A program made the translations under genes and the position numbers. Source: Hirsutella rhossiliensis (Eukaryota; Ascomycota; Sordariomycetes; Hypocreales; Ophiocordycipitaceae). From it: 64,000 nt of DNA. The stretch covers positions 4,216,001 through 4,280,000 of the forward strand of contig NW_025408669.1 in assembly GCF_020360975.1 (NCBI RefSeq). Direction: 5' to 3'. Below, piece after piece: positions 58,631 through 64,000 of this stretch (position 1 is the first letter of the stretch; every line of letters starts with the position of its first letter). Below the pieces are notes generated by a model. It had not been told where the DNA came from. It did not search any database and saw nothing but the letters and a program-made list of their open reading frames with translations.

Positions 58631-61265
58631 ATGGATCCGTCCAAGGTAAGCTTTGCGCAAGGCAGAAGCCATGGTGAAAAGTCGCGGCTGAAGGCGCCCA
58701 ACCCACCAAAGAGAGGTTGCTGACGCGGATTCGTCGCAAGGCCCGTCCGCTTGAGGCACTAGACTTTCGCTTCCGTCCCCTGGCGCCCCTGGCCCTCGCG
58801 TGGTCGTGCGACGCAGAGCTGGCCGTCGCCTTGGACGACGCCATCCACGTCCTCATCCCCGAGTACCCCAAGGAAAAGAGCGGCGGCGGCGACAATGACG
58901 CGGGCTTCGACGAGGCCCTGCTGCAGCCGCAGTTCTCGCTGTCGCTGCAGGTGTCGGGCATCTTCCGGCCCGAGCCGTCCATCAACGCCAAGCTGTGCGC
59001 GGCGGCGGGCGTCGTGCTGCCGGCGCGCGGCGCGGGCGACGAGTTCCGCTTCCGCGGCGTCGGCCACGGCCTGCTCTCGCGGAGCGGCGCGGCGCTGGGC
59101 CAGACGGTCCGCGTCGAGTGGTCGCCCAGCGGGCTGGGGCAAAACCTGCGGCCCGTGCTGGCGGCGCTGACGACAAACGGCGGCGTCGTGACGCTGGGCG
59201 AGCACATTGATCCCGCGTCGACGGTTGCGTCGGGCGCCACTGCGCGCTCGTTCAAGAACTGGCGCGTGCTCTGGGGCCTCGGCGCGCTCTTGCCGGTCCC
59301 GGACGGGACGCGCAAGGAGGGGTTTCGCGAGATGGAGGACAAGATTGTGGCCTTTTCGTGGGCTAGGGAGGTTCTTCCTGGCAGGGCTCTGCTGGCCTAC
59401 GCAAACGATGCCGGGAGGATTGCCATCATGGGAGTCCAGCACTTTCCCGGCCGGCGAGAGGAGGAGGCATCCCAGGGGCACGAGTCCGTCTGGCAGTTGC
59501 GCGAGCTGGCCCGGTTCGACGGGCGAGGGCCTCACAAGGTTAGATCAAATCGAGGGTCGCGCCTCAACCAAGCTCTGCCGTTGACCCGTCGCCTCCCCCA
59601 CAGGTCCTGGACCCCCATGATCCCGATTTCGTTCCCTTTGGCAGCGCCTTCAGTCTCAAGTGGAGCCCGTGGCACGTCTCGCCCGACTCCCGAACCGCAA
59701 CACTGGCCTACATCGCCCACAACTACGTCGGCTTCCGCCGCATCACCATCACCGGCGCCTGGGAGCGGGCGCGCAACCCGGCGCTGCGCGTGGAGCAGAC
59801 GGACACGACGGCGTTTTGCATGAACCTCGGCCCGGATGCCTTTGTCGAGTGGGAAGATGCTGTACAGGCCTCGAGTTCTCGGACAGAGTGTGTGCGTGGG
59901 CTGACGATGCTGTTGTCAGGTATGGCCAGACGGCTCCCATGGCCAAACGGCGCGCGGCATCATCGCAACGCCCTTTGTGCCCAAGCCGTTCCAGGTCGAT
60001 CTCTGCGCGGGCCCGAGCAAGCCGATGGCGCCTCACGCCACCTCGCAGTGCGCGACGGTGTATCCCGCGGACGAGGACGCCTCGACGAATCCAATCACCG
60101 GTACGTCTGGAGCAGCAGCACACCCTCTGCCCCCCTTTTGCCACGGCCGAGGCCCCCGACGGGGCTGCCGATGACGGGCTGACGACGGCGCAGGCCTCGT
60201 CGTCCACAGGCCCGATCCGCACGATAAGCCCGCCGCGCCGCGCTACACCATGGTGCGCCTCTCGGCCACGGCCGCGACCCGCGACTGGTACCGGACCAAC
60301 GTGCCCGAGGACGCCGCCGCCGCCGGCTCCCCGCGTCTGCCGCAGTGGGCCGAGTACGTGCGCGCCCAGACGGCCCGCGTGGTGCCGCGCCTCGCCGCCA
60401 TGCAGGGCGTCGACTCGGACTCGGAGTCGGAGGACATGGAGGACGAGTACCTCCTCGGCGACGGCCGCCGCCCCATGTCGCGCGTCCACCCGCACCGCTT
60501 CCGCCTCTGGGGCCTCGCCGCCTCCCCCGGCGACGCCTGCTCCGCCGTCCTCGTCACCAAGCACAGCACCCACCACCCGCACCGCCGCGCCCTGTCCAAG
60601 CTGCTCTTTGCCTGGCCCGAGAGGGGCGACCCGCCGCCGCCGCCGCCGCCGACCGCCGCCGCGTCGCGCCCCCGCCTCACCACCGAGGGCCGCCTCTGGG
60701 AGGCCGTCTATGGCTGCCAGGGGAGCGTCGCCGACATTGTGCCCACCGCGGGCGCCGCCGCCGCCCCGGCCCTGCCGAGCCCCCTTCGCGACCTGTTCCG
60801 CGACGTCGTTTCGCTGCAGCGCTGCGTCTTTTGCGTCGCCCCGCTGCGCATCTCCTTTGACGAGTCGGCGTGCGAAAACGGCCACTTGTTCGGTCAGTCT
60901 CCACCTCTTCTCCCCTTTCCTCTTCTTCCCTCTCCTCTTCTTCCCTCTCCTCTTCTTCCCTCTCCTCTTCTTCCCTCTCCTCTTCTTCCCTCTCCTCTTC
61001 TTCCCCCCAACCAAGTCATGATCAACTCCCCGTTCTCTTCTCTCGCTAAACAACCCCCCCCCCCATCGGGGACGCAGCTACCTGCGCCGCCTCGGGCCTC
61101 GCCATCATGGCCCCGGGCGTGTCGCGCCTGTGCGCCGTGTGCGGCCTGCGCTGCCTCAAGGTCGGCGAGCTGGCCGCCCTGGCGCGCCGCCTCGTCGGGC
61201 CCGATGCCGTCGTCGACTCGACGGGCGACGTGTGCGGTGGGTGCGGGGGCAAGTTCGTCGCCTAG
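58631..61265 (+). CDS. RNA polymerase III factor TFIIIC subunit (90-kDa type) with C-terminal zinc finger
   Basis: DNA-binding factor subunit for tRNA and 5S promoters, nuclear. Six exons (58631-58645, 58741-59538, 59604-59861, 59920-60100, 60194-60892, 61078-61265) give 712 residues. The N-terminal half is the WD40-like domain: LAWSCDAELAVALDDAIHVL, VRVEWSPSGLGQNLRPVLA, FSLKWSPWHVSP. The spliced join EDAVWPDGSHGQTARGIIATPF supports intron 3. The C-terminus holds the TFIIIC zinc-finger module: CVFCVAPLRISFDESACENGH, then CAVCGLRC and CGGCGG. The exon-1 choice (MDPSK, then a CAAG acceptor at 58740) is uncertain; AGAG at about 58718 would add RLLTRIRRK. The last intron (60893-61077) is filled by a 15-bp minisatellite. 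Confidence 0.85.
60918..61008. repeat. 15-bp minisatellite CCTCTTCTTCCCTCT, about 6 copies, inside an intron
   Basis: Near-perfect head-to-tail 15-mers lie within the last intron of the TFIIIC gene. The unit is pure pyrimidine on the coding strand, so it extends the polypyrimidine tract of the intron. Confidence 0.93.
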
Positions 61266-61647
61266 ACACTTTGGCATGGTCCTGCAGGCTCTCGCGTTGG
61301 GCATCAGGGCATGGTCGCTTGGGTGCTGAGTGTGCCCGTGGGGAGGATCCAAGGGGAGTTTCTCTTATGTGCGCTTCTGCGCGAGTATCAGCCGTCGCCA
61401 GACTTCAAGCAAGATTCCTCTGGATATGTTCCATGCAAAGGCGAGCATTTCAGATATCAGTCCGTCGTCAATTATGTGCATTATAGCCCGTCCTCCATGA
61501 ACATTGTCCATCTCCACCATCGGCGATAGCCCCAGCCCCTTCGTCCCCTGCCGCCAGCAAGCCGAACCCTTCTAGTCACCAGTCGTCCACTTCCGAGATA
61601 ACTCGCGCCCCTTTCCTTCCCAGCCCAGTTTTCAAGTGCCCGCGTCT
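61266..61647. other. Convergent 3' regions of the TFIIIC and CVNH genes
   Basis: About 380 bp between the two stop codons on opposite strands. No gene seen. Confidence 0.55.
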
Positions 61648-62474
61648 TCAGAGCAAGGGCGTGCGATCGCCCTCGTGCGCGCCGCAGACCAGTCGCCCGT
61701 CACTGGGCTGGACGGCGTGGGGATGCTCGGCTGCGCGACAAAACGGGTCAGCAAGTCAAGTCCAGCCGCGGTATGGTACAAGGCGGGTAGAGGGGGATGC
61801 ATTACCTTGAGAGCCAAGTTGCAGTGTGGCGGTCTTTGGGCTGCCGAGGTGGTCCAGGCAGGTACACTCGAGGCGGAGGGCAGCAGCCTCGTCGCCCGGG
61901 AGAGCATCGTCGCCGCCAAGGACGACGCAGGGCCAGCAGAGAGAGTCAAAGTCGCCCCTGTTTATTTGAACAAGCCAGTCAGTCAGCCAGCTCCCGACGC
62001 GTCTTCCGAGAGAAGGTGGGGGAAAGACTCAACGCACGACTCTTGGTAGATGAGCTCCCCGTCGTGAGCGCCAATGCAGCGGTTCAGGTTCAGGCTCGTC
62101 CGCCACCACTGCCCGTCCCCATCTACGCACTGCCCCTCGAGCATCGTCCTCCCCTTTCCCCCGTGCGCCTTGAGCATCAGCGAAGGCCGGCACTGCCCGC
62201 TAAACAGCAGCGGCCCGTCGTCGCCGTCCTCCACGGCGTTGTGCACCTCCTCACCAGGAGCAACCGTCGCCGCCGCAGCAGTCTCGGTGGCCACCGCGCT
62301 CGACGCCTCGGCAGCCGTGGTGGGCACGACAAAGACGCCCGCAGGCCGGCCGACGACCAAGCCGTCAGCGACGGCGGCGGCGGCGGCGACATCCTTCTTG
62401 GGGAGGCCGACACGAGCGGCTGGGCCCGGCACTGCGACGGCGGCGGTGGAGAGGATGAGCCTGGCGGGATGCAT
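61648..62474 (-). CDS. Secreted cyanovirin-N homology (CVNH) lectin-like protein
   Basis: Exons 62474-62038, 61957-61806 and 61730-61648 give 223 residues. A signal peptide-like start (MHPARLILSTAAVAVPGPAA) is followed by an Ala/Val/Thr-rich stretch of about 60 residues. A CVNH domain follows in two halves: CRPSLMLKAHGG...LEGQCVDGDGQWWRTSLNLNRCIGAHDGELIYQ and, after splicing, SGDFDSLCWPCVVL...LRLECTC...DGRLVC. The 'L.A.C.....W..TSL.LN.CIG..DG.L' pattern and 'G.FD..C' restart are characteristic. CVNH proteins bind mannose-type glycans. Intron 1 has donor GTGCGT, acceptor ACAG; intron 2 donor GTAATG, acceptor GCAG. The second half is more diverged than the first. Biological role unknown. Confidence 0.8.
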
Positions 62475-63436
62475 CTTGGTTTTTCCTGCCCCTTCTTTCG
62501 TTTTCGCTTCGTCGCTTCGCGGGAAGAACTTTGGTCTCGATGCTTCTTTTCCCCGGGGGTTCGCCTTTTCAGTGTGCGGTTTGGTGACTTCGATGGGAAG
62601 CAGATGGGTGAGATGAGTGGGCAGCTTGTGTTGGTAGTCAGCGAGTTTCGAAAGGTAGTCGAACGGAGGAGGAGTAGTTGCCCACGAAAGGAAGGTGCCG
62701 GTTTTTGTGCGGCCGGTTTTTTTGTAACGATTTTTTTGGGGGATTGGATTCCTGTTTTTCAACCCGCATGAGAGAGAGACGAACAATAGGATACAGGAGG
62801 AGACGAGGATGGGATGAAAGATGAGAGTAGAGGGGTGGGGAGGAAAAGACGAGAAAAGAGAGCAAGCGGGGAGGCAGATTCCAAGCTGGTGCCCGAGGCA
62901 TCAAGATCCAACCATCGCCTGTTCAGGAGCAGAACAATAGGCAGGTCCAAAGGAGACAGCCCCTCCTTCCCCGTCCCCAAGCCCAGATCCAGGTCAGTTT
63001 CATGATTCATCAGCCAGCCGTGGCCGTTGAAGGCCTCCAATCCCCGTATATTCCTCCTTTACGTCTGCACTCGCGTCTCTCGAGCCAGAGAATCGCATCG
63101 TTCCCAGCCGACCTCATCAAGACCTGCGGGCTCCGGGACAAGCGCGCAGCCGTCTGTGACCGCCCGCTACATAAGAGGATGTATTGAGAAAAGGAAACTA
63201 GATCTGCCTACGTGGGCTCCCGGGGACTAAATCCCTCCAAAATGGGTATGAGTGAGTGACGAGAAGAGTACAATTAGTCTTCAAAAGTACGTTCCCAACC
63301 ATCATGACAATTGGCCCTGAGGGACCTTGTGCGTTATCCATGTCGCACCCCGTTCCAACAAAAACTCCTGGCCTTTTCGTTTCCTTCGCTTTTTGCCGCC
63401 TCAAATAACCAGTCCAAAGTCCTCGAGCCGTGCGCT
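62475..63436. other. CVNH promoter / SH3 gene 3' flank
   Basis: Purine/T-rich sequence with a T-run near 62730. Short ORFs only. No gene seen. Confidence 0.5.
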
Positions 63437-64000
63437 TCATTCCGTGGCCCACGGCCGGGGCTCTTTCAGCCAGTTTGACCGGCTCCCGAGATTCTGCCCG
63501 GGCACCGGCTTTCTGCCGACGGATCCCGGTGGTGGAGGGCCTGACGGGGGAGGCCCAGGCGGTGGCGGGCCCGGCTGCGGAGGAGTCACCAATCTCGCTC
63601 CACCTGGGCTCTGGGGTCGACTAGATAAGGCTCCTTGCTGTCTTGGTCGCGGGGACTGGGCTCGCCGGTTGGTGCTCGTGGGCGAGGTTGAGCCGGAGCT
63701 CTGGACCAGCCTGAGGCGCGAAGACTCCGAAGCAACGGGCCTCGACCCGTTGAGGGAGCCGGGACCTCGGGCCTGGCCGCTTGGGTTCACGGGAGGCCCC
63801 GGACGAAATGCGCCCGGGGGGAGTCGCGGCTTGACGGGCCGAGATGACAGGCACGTCCGAGGCACGACGCCCTGCTGAGAACGGTTGAGGCGGATGACGA
63901 GACACTGTTTGATGCGTTAGCGATTCATCGGGCTTCTGGCATGCTCCGAGACTTACCCATCCGTCGTCGTACTCGTGAAGCAGGCGGACCAGTTCCCCAA
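63437..64000 (-). CDS. SH3-domain protein, C-terminal part (5' partial, continues past the right edge)
   Basis: Exons 64000-63957 and 63904-63437 are joined by a 52-nt intron (donor GTAAGT, branch GCTAAC, acceptor ACAG). Joining gives GELVRLLHEYDDGW|CLVIRLNRSQQGVVPRTCL: the second half of an SH3 domain (ALYDY-distal part) with the conserved DDGW and GVVPxxCL. The remaining 140 residues are Pro/Ser/Arg-rich with PPQPGPPPPGPPPSGPPPPG, likely disordered, and end in KEPRPWATE. Fungal proteins of this layout often carry an extracellular region and one membrane helix before a cytosolic SH3 domain; that part lies outside the window. Confidence 0.78.

Noticed and set aside
59749..61053. Long minus-strand ORF (434 codons) over the TFIIIC gene.
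   Set aside because: It is the GC-rich shadow of the plus-strand gene; it encodes the reverse of the minisatellite as KKRRGKKRRG repeats.
61983..62786. Unspliced 267-codon ORF over the CVNH gene.
   Set aside because: It has no ATG at its upstream end, and it stops before the second CVNH half; splicing at 62037/61958 restores the domain.

Overview
The window is nuclear DNA of a GC-rich filamentous ascomycete. The evidence is many short introns (about 50-120 nt) with GTRAGT donors and CTRAC branch sites, and filamentous-fungal families: a group III G alpha subunit, HOG1 with a TGY loop, a BLI-3-like protein, an UstYa/DUF3328 protein and CYP51. Gene content and codon use suggest a sordariomycete, probably Hypocreales; that placement is inference. 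I see no transposon, rRNA or convincing tRNA. Exon limits below are hand-read from splice signals and frame, and most reconstructed proteins come out in frame at the family's usual length.

Left part (1-17 kb). The tail of a nonribosomal peptide synthetase (condensation domain) enters from the left edge. It is followed at once by a sterol 14-alpha-demethylase (CYP51), a possible self-resistance arrangement. Then come signalling and metabolic genes separated by long 5' leaders: G alpha group III (6.1-7.5 kb), glycogen phosphorylase (9.1-12.1 kb) and the HOG1 MAP kinase (15.5-17.1 kb).

Middle (17.7-43.3 kb). A full ABCC exporter (17.7-22.6 kb) is followed by a gene-poor stretch with one unrecognised spliced gene and a tiny ORF. 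Next are a histidine-phosphatase family protein (27.4-29.5 kb) and a mitochondrial carnitine-type carrier (30.4-31.5 kb). Then comes the most interesting block: a membrane-anchored agmatinase-like ureohydrolase (32.9-34.4 kb), a secreted protein made almost wholly of 15 copies of an Asn-Asp-Tyr-Ala-Val-Arg-Ser repeat (35.3-35.8 kb), an UstYa-family oxidase (38.0-38.9 kb) and a second full ABCC exporter (38.9-43.3 kb). A repeat precursor, a DUF3328 oxidase and an exporter are the hallmark parts of fungal dikaritin-type ribosomal peptide (RiPP) clusters. I propose this as an undescribed RiPP locus.

Right part (44.4-64 kb). This is a dense housekeeping block: a CDF zinc transporter, ALG1, a UBC7-type E2, SNU23/ZMAT2, DPH5, a BLI-3-like flavin-fold protein, an F-box-like protein, GPI8 and a TFIIIC subunit. 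A secreted cyanovirin-N homology protein and the 3' end of an SH3-domain protein follow at the right edge. Several of these act in the ER (ALG1, GPI8, UBC7).
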